Of a stretch of 64,000 nt of DNA, positions 1 to 11,031 are shown one piece after another (positions within the stretch are counted from its first letter, which is position 1; every line of letters begins with the position of its first letter). Source of the stretch: Knoxdaviesia capensis. Lineage: Eukaryota > Ascomycota > Sordariomycetes > Microascales > Gondwanamycetaceae. The position numbers were made by a program, and so were the translations under genes. The stretch spans positions 1,961,111 through 2,025,110 of the forward strand of contig LNGK01000010.1 of assembly GCA_001510575.1 (NCBI GenBank), given 5' to 3'. The notes under the pieces were generated by a model, which did not search any database, was not told the DNA's origin, and worked only from the letters and a program-made list of their open reading frames with translations.

Positions 1-1659
1 CTAGCGGGTAGTGTTGTTGCAAAGAAAAAAAGGGAAAAAAGCCAAAAAAAAAAAAAGAAAAAGAAAAAGAAAAAGGAAAAAAAGAAATCTAAGCAAAAGA
101 CCCTCCTCCTCCTCTCCCTCCCACTTTTGCCGCTCTTGTCAACTCTGTCTGGATATTATCACGAAATGGGCCCCTTTCCCCATCCATTCGTTCCCCTCTC
201 CTCCCGCATCAAGAGGAGTATGGCGTTTGGACTAACGGTTTGCGACACATGAAAGAGAGAGAGGGACGCACCACGATACCGGCCCAGAAGAGAGAAAAGA
301 CCAGAAATCCAGAGAACAGGCAAGGGCTGTCCTCGGCCTCCCCGCTTCCAACCCCCGTCTTGTTACTGAAAGTGGTTGGGCTAACCTGATCTGCACGGCA
401 GGCTCTTCGCAGAACACTGGCGCCTTGCACCGGGAAGTCAGTGTCTGCAGGTGGATGGGATGACGGTACAGGAGAAGCTACAGTAGAAAGTCAAGTTGTT
501 GGGGGCTCGGGGGTCCTTTGTCTGGTTTATGGGCCTACAGTACTGTATAGTTTTGTCAGACGAAGGGGCCCGGTTGGAAAGTTTTATGGCGATGGACTCG
601 CTCTGTCTCTGTCTCTCGCGCCGCTTCACTTGTAGCCCGACGCACACCAGTAGAGACCGAGTTTACATGTACCACCTGTTCCTTGACAAGCCTGGGTGTA
701 TGTGTCACCCGCCCAAGAAGGAACGGCGTCGGCACTTGGGGGCCACGTTCAGCTTCCGTGGAGCGCAGCGTAGCGCAGCGGCTGGTGGCACCAACTTACC
801 AAGTAGTTTTTTTTTGGTTGAGAAAAGATGGGGCCCAGTTCCGATACTTCCTGCATTACGGCACATGGCCTTGGGCTGAGATTTACCTGACGCCGGCGCT
901 GCGATGCACAGACTCTAGGCTAGACTTCCGGGCTTGGTGGTTGGTGGTTTGGTGATGCTCGTGGGCTGGGTGTGAAAACCGCGCATGGGATGAACGTGAG
1001 GAACAGGTTCAACGACCGGGCAGAGAGGGAAAAAAAAAAAACGTGGGAAGAGAAGTGTGCCCCGAAGGAAAAAAAAGAAAAGAAAAGAAAGAAAGAAACC
1101 CGGCGTGGTTAATTTCTCCTTTTTCCTCCCACGTTGCCGTCTTCTTCATCTTCTCTCTTCCGATTCCTCCTGCTCGCTTGTCTCCCCGTCGCCGCGGATG
1201 TGCGCCCTGCTGCTGGCTGTGAGTACTGTATTGCTGCAAGCCATTTAGAGTATGGGGGGGGATAAATCGACGCCACCCTGGTTCCCCATTTTTGCCTCGT
1301 TGAATTTCCTTCGGTTTTATTCCCACGTTTTTGCGTGCGTGTCCCCATATATCTCTTCACCACACACACACACACATCCTGGACCCCCCCAAAAAAAAGG
1401 TTCCCTGTCTCCTGTGGTTCTTTCTCTCTCTCTCTTCGCCTTGTTCCCTTGTCGCAGGGGTTGGCGAAGAAAAAAAAACCCCCCAAAGTCGCGGATGTTT
1501 CGCAGGAAGAGAAAGGGGGGCGTGTATGCACGGAGATCTTGGACACGAGTTGACTTGACGGGGTCCTTCTATGAAAGTAGTCGTGGTCTGGTGGCTACTG
1601 AGGAACCAAAAGAAACAGTCCGGTGTAGTAGCGGTCTCGTTAAGTGCAGTTGGTGTAGT

Positions 1660-1682
1660 ATATTCTGGCATGTCCCGCATTT
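1660..1682 (+). repeat. 23-bp direct repeat, copy 1
   Basis: This segment, whose core is TCTGGCATGTCCCGCATTT, is identical over 23 bases to 6525-6547, in the same orientation. It lies in non-coding DNA about 2.4 kb before the bHLH start codon. Chance identity over 23 bases in 64 kb is negligible. The function is unknown. Confidence 0.85.
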
Positions 1683-2927
1683 TGAATTTTGAGGTGGGTG
1701 GCGTCTAGCGACTAATTGGGAAGTCTATTCGTGCGTCGGGCTTAAGTGCGTGTTGTATAAGTGAGTTTGGTCCTCGTACCCACCGGAGACCCTCTCACGA
1801 GAGATAGAGATAGACACAGATAGGCCCACGAGATTTCGCCGTGCGAGAGGGGAAAACGCTCGTCCGCGGCGGATCTTGGCCGGACTAGCCGTAGCTAGGT
1901 TCCCAAGATCCCCCCCCCCTAAACGCCCTAAACGCAGCGCGCAAACTAGCATGCAGCGAGCGAGCAGCCACATGTTCTTTGTTACATCTTGTGGCCCGCC
2001 CTACCTCGCTCTGTCTGCTTGTCTTCTCCTCTCCTCCTCTCTCCCCGCTTGGACGTCGTGTTTGGACCTCGGCGGCGGGCTCGTGGAGACGCTAAACGCC
2101 GGATCAACTCATGCGGGAGAAGAAGAAAAAACAGGGTCAAAAAGTAAAGAGAGAGAGAGAGAGATACACCTCAGAACAGTACTGTAGAGTTAGACAGAAA
2201 CTGACCCTAAGTGAGGCCGGTGGGGATGGGCTTCGGCGTTACCAAGGCGTGTGTGTGTGTGTGCATGTCCAGCCGCCGCTGAAACGTCCGTGAGAGAGGG
2301 ACACATACAGTACACACAGAGAGAGAGAGAGAGAGAAAGAGAAGAGAAGGAAAGAAAAAGGAGAGGTGGCCATCCGGTCTTTCAGCGGCCACCAGCCCCT
2401 AAAGACCTGCGAGTTGGCTGGTGCACGCCCAAACGCCCCCCCCAACCCATCCATCAGTGGACAGCAACTTGCTTGTCGGTGGTTCCGCGCCCCTAAACGG
2501 GAGCTCTCAAGCGAAAAGCCACTGTTCACCACCCACACCCCCCAGTCCAGCTTCTTCCTTCCTCATATATGCAATGCACAACTGTCGTCTTTTCCTTCCA
2601 CACCCCCCCCCTTTTTTCCTGTTCCTTCTCGTCTGTGATTCTTTTTCTCCATCTCACCCCCCATGTTTCTTCTTAATTCTTAATTCTTTTCTTCTTTGGG
2701 GATTTTCCATCCTTTAATTCTGCATGCTTTCTCCCTCTTCCTCGATCTCTCTCTCTTTCTTTCTCTTTTCTTCCCCTTCTCTTTTTATTTTATTTTATTC
2801 TATTTCCTCCGTCCCGGTAGCCCCCAATTGGCTCTTCTCTGGTTCTCCTCTTGGTTGTTGCTTGACTTTTTGACAATCTAAAGCAAGTCTTTTATCCTCG
2901 CCGTTCCCTCGTGCATATCCCGTAGCA

Positions 2928-2932
<5 letters not shown>

Positions 2933-2984
<52 letters not shown>
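2933..2984 (+). repeat. (CT)n microsatellite
   Basis: About 50 bases of CT dinucleotide with one CG interruption, in the pyrimidine-rich leader of the bHLH gene. A second CT run lies at 3185-3209. Confidence 0.95.
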
Positions 2985-4038
2985 TCTTCCTCCCCTCGAT
3001 CTTCTGTCGACTCCGTGCTGGTGCATATTCCAACCGCTTCCCGCATACAAAACAATTTCCCGTATACAATACAACTTCGCCGTGCATCTTCCTTCTGTTG
3101 ATCGCCGGCCTTCGATCGTTGTCTTCCGTTCCGACCGATCCCAACCCGTGATCGTCACCAGCCCTTCGCCGCTGCATCACTCGTCCCTCTCTCTCTCTCT
3201 CTCTCTCTCCATCGCCCACCAGCACTCGAAGAGGTTCATTCCATATCCCCCCTTGCGTGTTCTTCTCGCCCTTCCATCGTCGTTTCGTCTCGTCCAATCC
3301 TCCCGGCCGTCGCTCATTTTTTTCTCTCCTTCCGAAAAGCTTCGATTCAGTTCTTCTTCCTCTTGGTTCTTCGTCTTTTGCCGTTCTTCCAATCCTTGGT
3401 TGGATACCTGGATTTTTTTTTCTTTCCGCCTCTCGCCTGGTCGATCGATTTTTTGGACCGGCCAATTTCTTACTCTTGCCACGTGTATGCGACCCATCCT
3501 TTCCCACGCTTTTCTCTCATGACTTCTTCCTGTTCGCCTCCACTCTGATGCCCACATCGCTGCTTGTTCCCCCGTTTCTTGCTTTGTTCCGACTTTTCCA
3601 GAACATTTCGTTTACCTGCGTGCATAATTTTGAATTTTATTCCTCGTTTTTTTGCCCCTTGAGTTTTTTCGTCGTTCTCGCACCACATCACTGCCTTGCA
3701 ATTTCTTTTGGTGATATTCGCAGAACATCGCTTCTTTTCCGCTCCACTTGGGCTAACCCGGCAGTGTCGTGACTTCCTGTTCAGATTTTATAACAGTAGC
3801 AGCGCTGCAGTCAACAAGTGTTATACGCCATTGACCTGGTTCACTACATCCGTCGCCTTCGGCTCTTCACCCGCCTTCCCTCGAACATCCCGTCTCCTTG
3901 ATTTGGATCCCGGTGATTTCGCAACCCCGTAGCCACCACCCTGCGCCTCGATTCTTCCACCGAACTCGTCTCACGCTGTTTTTTTCGCGTTCTATATCCG
4001 GTCTTACCCCCCGGGGATCTTCACTTCGCCTTTCAGCA

Positions 4039-5723
4039 ATGGACTCTCGGCTCCCAGTAACCCAATCCAAGGCTCCCGTTGGCCTTAAGGATGTCCTGAA
4101 CGCCGACGATCGGGACTCGGCCTACTTTTCCAGTGACACTGCTAGTAAGCGTGAGTATACCTCCATTGTCTCCCCTGACTGCTTTTGAGCGGAACTAATC
4201 TGTTAATGTGACCTACAGACACTTCTTCAGCTTCCTTCGGCCCCATGGCTTCGACTCCCGGCAGCTCCAGCTTCCACTCTTCCTCGGTAGACAAGACGCC
4301 GTCTCCCACCGCCCCGAATGTCACCCTCCACCCCATCATCTCTCCCGCCGGGACCGGCAGCATCAGTGTGGCCTCGTTAATGTCTCCCACCACGCCGTTG
4401 AGTCTCGACGCCCACCGCTACGACCGCCACCAGGACTCGGCACCAAACAGCGCTACTCTGGGCCCGTATGATCGCGAGAATCTCTCGCGCCGCGAGAGCG
4501 TCGACAGCCGCCACAGCATCAACCAAGGCTTCAACGACCTCCGCTTGGGAGCCACTTCGTCGCCCTACGCCACCCACAACCACTCCACTTCGTCCATACA
4601 AAACACTCTGAACTCGCAACGGAACCCCCACTCCAGCTTTGCCGGCGCCTTCTCGCACCGCATCTCCAATGGATACCAACCCAGCGCTGACCGGACGCCC
4701 GACACCTTGTCTAAGACCGGCAGAACAGCTCCGACCATTACTGGACCCACCCAAGGCACCATTGCCCGTGCCGCCGAGCCCACCAAGGGCCAAGCCTGGG
4801 CCTTCCCCGAGGAGGAGATCCAGCGCTTCGGTCCGGGCCAGGGGCCTGCGTCGTCGTACGCCGAGTCTTCTCGCCGCAGTAGCTTTACGGACTCGCTGGC
4901 CAGCGGCCAGTACACCGCTGATTCCCGGCTGCCGCCGGGCCAGCGACGACTCGATTCCTACGATGAAATGAGCCACGTGTCGACCAACAACACCTCCCAC
5001 GAATACCTGCCCGTGCACCACCACACACTCCAGCACCGCCAGCTGCTCGGGGTGCAGAAGGAGGACGCCAGCAACCGCCCGCAGACCGGCAGCCAGCCGT
5101 ACAGCCGTACACCCGAGCTGCGACAAAGCCACAAGCTGGCGGAGCGGAAGCGCCGCACGGAGATGAAGGACCTGTTTGAACAGCTCCGCGAGATAATGCC
5201 GCAGGACCGCGGATCCAAGGCGTCCAAGTGGGAGATTCTTACCAAGACGATTGCCGAGTACACGCGCCAGCAGGACCAGATCCACGCGCTGCAGAACCAC
5301 TGCAACGCCGCGAACACCGAGCTGGAGCTCATGCGCCACGACGTGCACCACCTGCAGATCGAAAACGCCCAGCTGCGCGCCAAGATCAACTCGGCCGGCC
5401 TGCCGCACCTGCCGCCGCCGCCGCCGCCCGCCCCCTCACATGCCCCTCCCGGTCCTCCGCAGCAGCCGTCGCAAAGTCAACAACAACAGCACCAGCAGCA
5501 GCAGCAACAACAGCCGCCGCAGTTCGGCAGATCGGACCCGTACGCAAACTCGGCGCGGCCGGAACTGCCGCCGCTGCGCTCGCTGACCAACCCAGGGAAT
5601 CCGGACTCGATGACGGGCGTGCAGTATGAGCCGACGCGCCCGAGCATGTTCGGCCAGCACCCTCCGCCGACATCTGCTCCGCCGGTGGGGCCGCCGCCGC
5701 CGACTCCTGTCGAGCGGTTTTAA
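4039..5723 (+). CDS. bHLH transcription factor (two exons)
   Basis: Exons 4039-4150 and 4219-5723 (68-nt intron, donor GTGAGT, acceptor CTACAG; phase 1 closes exactly) give 538 residues. The basic helix-loop-helix lies at about 341-396, starting SHKLAERKRRTEM. His342, Glu346 and Arg350 occupy the H-E-R positions of class B bHLH proteins that bind CACGTG E-boxes, and helix 2 reads SKWEILTKTIAEY. The N-terminal 300 residues are Ser/Thr/Pro-rich and low-complexity. The C-terminal tail has a Pro run and a Gln run (about 452-472), typical of activation regions. The start at 4039 is the first in-frame ATG of exon 1; an internal ATG at 4245 lies in exon 2. The short N-terminus ending SSDTASKH followed by TSSASFGPM resembles a conserved HLH regulator family of Aspergillus (recalled, not searched). 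Its target genes cannot be told from the sequence. Confidence 0.92.
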
Positions 5724-6524
5724 GAAGATTGTCACTGGCCGTAAGGCCTGTGTCTATGTCATGTGGATTCGTTGAACTTCTCCTCGGCACAGGATCTTCT
5801 GCGGTCCCCCAACACTGTACATTCTCTTCCCTTTTCCTTGTACCTCGATCATATCTCAGGGCAACCCCACTCACCCAGTTTCCTCCTTCCGTCCTATTCG
5901 TTTTATAACCCCTATTTCCCACGAACATCTTGATGAACGCTGGGATTTGTCCCCCGATCTTATAGGAGCCAATGCTCCGCTCCGCTTCTCTTCAACTTTT
6001 ATTTCCTTTGTCGCTTGATTTTTTTGATTTTGATTCCGTGTTTCCTGTTCTTGCCGTCCGCCACCCCTAGGACGAGCTGTACTGTTGTTTTCGCTTGTGT
6101 TAGTTTTTGTCTTTGATCCCAAAATTATTCCCCCCAAATTTGGTCGGCGTTTTTCTTTTTACTAGTTGGTTTCCTTCCCCCTGACACGCACACACGATGT
6201 GGTCAACCTGGTTTCTGCTGGCTGTTATTTTCTTTTCCTTCCTCTTCTATTTGTCTACTGCCCCCCCCTTGAAGACCTTGTGTCTGGGCTTTGGTTTTTT
6301 TCTTGTGTGTGTTAAACTTCCGGTGGGCTTCTTGTGTTTTCTCGGTGGGAATCGGGTAACCGACCTGGACTTTGGGTTGGTTGATTTGGGCTTTTTTCTT
6401 TCTTTTTTTCGGCTTGATTCTGAGTTTTTCATAACTGTCTCTATCTCAGCTTTTCTTTTTCCGTTTTAGACGCGGGGTGGGTGGTGGTGGTGGTTCCTGG
6501 ATGGATGGGTCGTGGAATATAGGA

Positions 6525-6547
6525 ATATTCTGGCATGTCCCGCATTT
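6525..6547 (+). repeat. 23-bp direct repeat, copy 2
   Basis: Identical to 1660-1682 over 23 bases and in the same orientation. It lies about 0.8 kb after the bHLH stop codon and is preceded by AGGAAT. The two copies therefore bracket the bHLH gene. Confidence 0.85.
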
Positions 6548-6594
6548 CGTTTTGGGAACTTTGAAGTGTGTGTTCTTGTCTGCGTGTGTGTGTA

Positions 6595-6630
6595 TCAGCG
6601 TGTGTGTGAATGTCAGCGTGTGTGTGAATG
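6595..6630 (+). repeat. 18-bp tandem repeat, two perfect units
   Basis: The unit TCAGCGTGTGTGTGAATG occurs at 6595-6612 and again at 6613-6630, embedded in GT-rich DNA. Confidence 0.95.
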
Positions 6631-7225
6631 TGGGCTGAATCTGCGTGTGATGTGGCATGTTAGGTGCCTCTCCTGCTTCTGCACGACGGTGGTGAAAAAT
6701 GCTATGGCTATATGTCTTTTTTGTTCGCTATGGCGGACCTTTGCTTGTAGTCAGTCCTCGGCGTTGTGTGCTGCCTTCGTATCAGGATGTCGCGATGCTC
6801 AGAAGCAGTTAACTTTGTGAAATATGGTCAATCCTGCCAACCTCTATTGCAGCTGATGTTGAAGGTGTGAGATGGCTGGCCGAATTAACCCTATTATAAC
6901 CCTAAGTGCCCAGACCGCGCCATTCCTAATGGGGCTTAATGCGCTCAATTCCTGGTCCAGTTTGAAGCAACATTGCAACGCAGTCTCTTTGTGTGTAGCA
7001 AAACTCTACACTCGGCTATCACATGCGCCCACGATTAACCTTGTAGCACTTATTCGAAATAACTTGCTTCTAAATCTGGTGTCTATTGCGTTCACCGGAC
7101 CCTTCCAACCGTGGTCCCGCATTCAAGATGTGAGTGTCTGGCAATGCCGCGTCGCGGGCTTGAAAAGGGGGGAATCACCACCAAAGTGGACGACAGCTAA
7201 CGACGACTCTCGCAGGCAACAGTTC

Positions 7226-8222
7226 ATGCGCGCCGCTGTGCGCGCAGTGCCCCGCACCGGCGCCGCGCGCGAGCTCCTGCAGACGGGTCCCGCGGCGCCG
7301 GCCCGGCAAACCCTCCTGCGTCCCCAGCACCCTCTTCCCGCCGCCGCCGCCGCCGCTGCCAGTGTCCTCCCGCCGCGGCAGCCGTATGGCGCGCCGAGCC
7401 TTCGCTGGTACTCGCAGGCCCCAACGCCGCCGCCGTCGGCGCCAGACGCGGCTGCCGATGCCGTCCTCCCGTCGCGGCCGCTCCCGACGCGCGAGATGAT
7501 TGCGCAGGGGCGGGCGGAGGGCCGCGTGGTGATGGTGATTCGGCGCGGGCGCGCGGTGCCGCGGGACGAGACGTGGGAGTTTTTGGAGCAGTTTGGCGCG
7601 TTGGAGGCTCTTGCGGACCGGAGGCCGGGGCAGAAGTAAGTTTCTCTCTCTCTCTCTCTCTCTCTCTTTGCACCCCCCCCCCCCCCCCTCCTGCATGCAG
7701 CCACACCGCACCACTCCAGCTCTAACCGACGACTCTCTCCCCCCACGGCGCAGCGTGATCTTCGCACACTACACAACCGCGGAAGCCGCGGCGCACGCGG
7801 TCTCGCGCCTCAACGGCAGCACGCTCCTGGACAAGCCGGTGGTGGCGCGGCTGGCGGAGGCGAGCTACACGCCGCGGGCGGCGGCGCCGAGCCGCGTGCT
7901 GCGGGTGCGCAACATCCCGTACGAGGCGAGCGACGCGCAGCTGGCGGCGGTGTTTGGCGGGGTGGGCGGGCTGGTGGAGCTGCGGGTGGCGCCGCGCGAC
8001 GGCGACGGCAACCGGCGGGGCACGGCGCTGGCGCGGTTCGAGAGCGCGGAGGCGGCGGCGGGCGCGTTGGCGGCGGTTATGGGCGCGCGGCTGGGCGGCC
8101 GCCGGCTGTATTTTGCGTATACGTGGCGGAATGAGCGGGAGGGCGGCGCCGGGGGCAAGCGGGGTAACAAGGGGGAGAAGGGCGGGACGGGGCAGCTGGA
8201 TGATGCGGATGTTGAGGGTTGA
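7226..8222 (+). CDS. RNA-binding (RRM) protein, probably mitochondrial (two exons)
   Basis: Exons 7226-7635 and 7754-8222 (118-nt intron, donor GTAAGT, acceptor GCGCAG) join in frame as GQ-N-VIFAHY and give 292 residues. The N-terminus (MRAAVRAVPRTGAAREL) is rich in Arg and Ala, and a likely processing site R60-W-Y-S63 fits the Arg(-3) rule for mitochondrial presequences. A degenerate RRM spans about 90-175. A clearer RRM spans about 182-255, with RNP2-like LRVRNIPY and an RNP1-like strand GTALARFES; aromatic residues of canonical RNP1 are partly replaced. A Gly/Lys-rich acidic tail follows. The coding region is extremely GC-rich, and the intron carries a CT repeat and a run of about 18 C. 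The start is inferred: an in-frame ATG lies upstream at 6872, but the intervening sequence does not look coding. A role in mitochondrial RNA metabolism is inference. Confidence 0.8.
7671..7688 (+). repeat. Poly-C tract inside RRM gene intron
   Basis: A run of about 18 C follows a (CT)n run (about 7642-7668) within the 118-nt intron, close to the branch/acceptor region. Both are length-unstable sequence types. Confidence 0.9.
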
Positions 8223-8750
8223 GGGAGGGGGAGGGGGTGGTGGTGGTGGTGTGTTGCCTAGCTGGTGTGATGGGGGCTTCTGTGTGTACGATGTGCTTGG
8301 TGTGTTCGGTGTGTATGATTAGGGAGGGGATGGATTGCAGTTTTGCATCTCGTATACTGGACTGCGTCAGAGGTAAATTCACATTGTCAAACAAACCTAC
8401 AGAATCTATCAAATTGAATAAGGGTTGACAAGTCACATAGCACGCAGTATTGCAACGCAACGGTGTCACCGGTGTTCGGCGGCCCACAGTCCCGCCCTGG
8501 CCCGGACCCCCAACCGTACTATCTCGTGGTTCGGAACTATCGAGGAGGGAGGGCCGCTCCATGGTGTTATTGCACAGAGAAGGCGTCTCAAAAGGTCTTG
8601 CAAGCCAGTTCACATCATCGCGTCACGCATTTCAATCCACATCCCATCGACAGAGAGTGCTAGAGCCTTTCAAGCTCTGGAAGTGTATTCCTCCAGCTCC
8701 ATGCCTCCTAACACTGACTGCTGAACCCGGCACAAATAGTCTCCCTCTCG
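8223..8750. other. Short spacer with convergent gene ends
   Basis: Begins with a G/GGT-rich stretch after the RRM stop and continues as mixed sequence up to the 3' end of the minus-strand zinc-ribbon gene. I see no gene or structured RNA in it. Confidence 0.6.
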
Positions 8751-8957
8751 CTACCAGAAGACAAACGACCCGTCATGCAAAAAGTGGCCGATGGTCTCGC
8801 CATTCTCGTCGAGGCCGTAAGAGCCCATTCCGCGCGGCGGACAGCGCGCATCGCCGCACCACGCCACACTGATCGGGCTCACGATGCCGCAGTTGGTGCA
8901 TCTCCACTGCGGCGGCTGATAGTGGCCGTTTGGCTGGGACTGGCTGTCGTCTTGCAT
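8751..8957 (-). CDS. Small zinc-ribbon-like protein
   Basis: Single-exon frame of 68 residues starting at ATG 8957. It has four cysteines spaced C20-X2-C23-X10-C34-X4-C39, beginning W-R-C-T-N-C-G and ending C-G-D-A-R-C-P, which suggests one zinc site like those of RanBP2-type or other small zinc ribbons. It has no signal peptide or membrane segment and ends in an aromatic tail (HDGSFVFW). A TATAAAAG element lies about 170 nt upstream on the same strand, supporting transcription. An alternative in-frame ATG at 8978 would add seven residues. Small zinc-ribbon proteins of unknown role are common in Pezizomycotina; this one may act in nucleic-acid or protein binding, but the sequence does not decide it. 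Confidence 0.55.
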   Translation of the reverse strand: MQDDSQSQPNGHYQPPQWRCTNCGIVSPISVAWCGDARCPPRGMGSYGLDENGETIGHFLHDGSFVFW

Positions 8958-9127
8958 CGCTGTGGTGGATCTAAGCACGCGATATTATCGAGGTCGAGGC
9001 GGTTAGGGTGCACAGGGTGTCGTTCTAGGCCGGTTCTTGGAGTGTAGAGTTGCGAGGGTTGTTGTTGTTGGTCTTGGTCTAGGAGAGCGGTTTGGAGAAG
9101 AGCATTGAGAGGAGGGCCGGCTGCCGG

Positions 9128-9135
9128 CTTTTATA
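9128..9135 (-). promoter_or_regulatory. TATA box of the zinc-ribbon gene
   Basis: TATAAAAG on the minus strand, 171 nt before the ATG at 8957, within a GC-richer context (CCGCC TATAAAAG CCGGC). Position and sequence fit a fungal core promoter; it is not experimentally supported. Confidence 0.5.
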
Positions 9136-10922
9136 GGCGGACGATGGGGCTAGTCTGTGACTTGTGATGAGTCTAAGATGTGTCGACGGTATATTGCAGC
9201 TTTGGCCTTGTCTAAAAAGGAGCGTCACAGCCGTTTCTATGCAGTCAGAAAGCATCCAGTGAGTCGTTTCGGAGGGGGCAACACGCCGGACTTAATAGAT
9301 TGAGGTCGCGTGCGACGCTATCGGCCAAGTGTAGTCATCCACTTCAACTGCCCACCGCGTCAACCCTTTATGATCCACGGATAGAATCATGCCTGAAACC
9401 TGTGACGATCAAGCTGTAAGAAAGACAAAGATGCTGTCGTCGTGGTGACACTGACCACCGCGAGAAACAGGCCAAGCGGCAGATTGAAACCCGTTAAGCT
9501 TGACAGCAAGGCCGACACGGTGACGAGCCTCCTGCACAACTGGCTGTCGACGAGTTCCGAGCCACCTCGTTCTGGGTGTTCACGGGAGAGTCTGCGCCGA
9601 CTTGATAGTATCAGAGCTTTGTTGCTGTGTCACAGTCAAGACGGAGTGAGGATGATTTCATGTAGGAGAGTTCGGGTTGGGTTGCAAATCCAGTGCAGAT
9701 TCACAGTCGCACAAAGGACCACCTTGGCCAGCCCGGCGCCGAAGACCACAGCCCGCATCGGTCTGGCATCGGCTCCCGGTCCCGGACGGGAGCATCTGAC
9801 CCACCGAATATCCCGGGTCGGCTTTGGGGCGACTTGTTCTGGGTTTTAGCGGTGGAAGCCGCTGTATCGAAGCGCTGCCGCTAAATTTACCCACATGGGG
9901 ACTTTTCTCCCCCCTGGAACCACCGTTGCCGAGAATCTTCGACCTGCTCACATGCCATTTCTGGCACTCTCGCCTCGTCATTGGCGCTACCGCAACGCAG
10001 ATTGGGTTTCCTCCCCCACGGAGAGGAGAAATAAAAAGATGAAAATAAAAAAACAATTAAAAAAATACTAATAGTTGAAATAAATAAAATACATAAAAGG
10101 ATCCAAGCCCACTTTAGCACGAGGTTTACCGGGAATGCAGCCGCCTGCGAAGAGCAGTTGGCCTCGGCTGTGGAAGTGTTCGTGCGTTTCTAAAGCCATT
10201 TCTTTTTCTTTTTCTTTTTTTTCGGTCTTTTTTCTCTCTCCAGTGACGGCATCACCGTTCCTCAACCACATTCTCTGCGAACCGGCAACACAACGCTTTC
10301 TGTGCTCTGCATGAATCATTCTTGCAATTGCATATTCGGGGTTCAGCATGTATGCATCTAACGGGGCCATCAAACCCGTCGTGTTAGCTTCCTGCTGCAG
10401 CTTTTGCTGTGCTTCGCTAACTTCCAGCACCATATGCCACTGCTGCTGTTTTCAGGCAGGTGCGACTGTGGGGCTGGTCATTCCCTCTTTTTTTGCCCAC
10501 CGTGAATTAATTAGGCCTGATTTTTCGGCTCATAAAACCTTACACACACACTCACATCTTTTTTTTTCCCTTCTCCGACTATTTCCAAGCTTCACCTTAA
10601 TTTTTCTTTTCTTCTCACCTCATCACTTCTTCTTCCTGTCACATCTCTCTGTTGTTCTACTCTCGTCCCCTTAGTTATCTTGTTTTAATAGGCGATTTTC
10701 CAATTATATACCCTGTGTCTCAGCTTCCTGTGTCCCTCTTCATCTCTCCCCTCTTTCCACGTGCGTTTGTTGGAGGGGAATCCTTCAGTCGTGGCCGTGT
10801 GGCCCATTATTAATCGCATCTGATAAACACTGGCGCTCCGCATCTGACGCGTGTGTTAAAAAGGCGATTCTGAACTTTGATCTTGAAATCTTCTTGTCGT
10901 ATTAGAATCTCCAACGAGCGTA

Positions 10923-10950
10923 TTCTTCTTCTTCTTCTTCTTCTTCTTCT
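10923..10950 (+). repeat. (CTT)n microsatellite in PEX5 leader
   Basis: Nine TTC/CTT units ending about 80 nt before the PEX5 start codon. Confidence 0.95.
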
Positions 10951-11031
10951 ACCGCCGCGTTGCGCCTCTGACCGCCTTATAGTGGCTACACTCACTACTC
11001 CACATACCGATTCTTAACCACCCCCCTCACC

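Larger units (their letters stand above)
1..4038. other. Intergenic region and long leader upstream of the bHLH gene
   Basis: No convincing protein-coding gene. It holds an A-rich tract (about 20-85), several CT/GA microsatellites, a 12-bp palindrome TACAGTACTGTA (536-547), a near copy at 2175-2186, and one copy of a 23-bp repeat (1660-1682). From about 2500 to 4038 the plus strand is strongly pyrimidine-rich (C/T), the usual look of a long 5' leader or promoter in filamentous ascomycetes. The short open frames here are low-complexity (Ser/Leu/Phe or Arg/Glu) and lack recognisable domains. Confidence 0.7.
5724..7225. other. Spacer between bHLH and RRM genes
   Basis: T-rich 3' flank of the bHLH gene followed by the promoter of the RRM gene. 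It contains the second copy of the 23-bp repeat (6525-6547), a perfect two-unit 18-bp tandem repeat (6595-6630) and a telomere-like octamer at 6898-6905. An open frame from 6872 runs into the RRM gene but has no coding character before 7226. Confidence 0.7.
8958..11031. other. Intergenic region upstream of PEX5
   Basis: About 2 kb without a supported gene. It holds the promoter of the zinc-ribbon gene (minus strand) on the left and the PEX5 promoter on the right, with a CACGTG E-box near 10759 and a (CTT)n run at 10923-10950 just before PEX5. Open frames at 9442-9849 (+) and 9658-10056 (-) overlap each other and show no domain. Confidence 0.65.

Noticed and set aside
9442..10056. Overlapping open frames on both strands (135 and 132 codons)
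   Set aside because: Neither has a domain, signal peptide or promoter, and they overlap each other.
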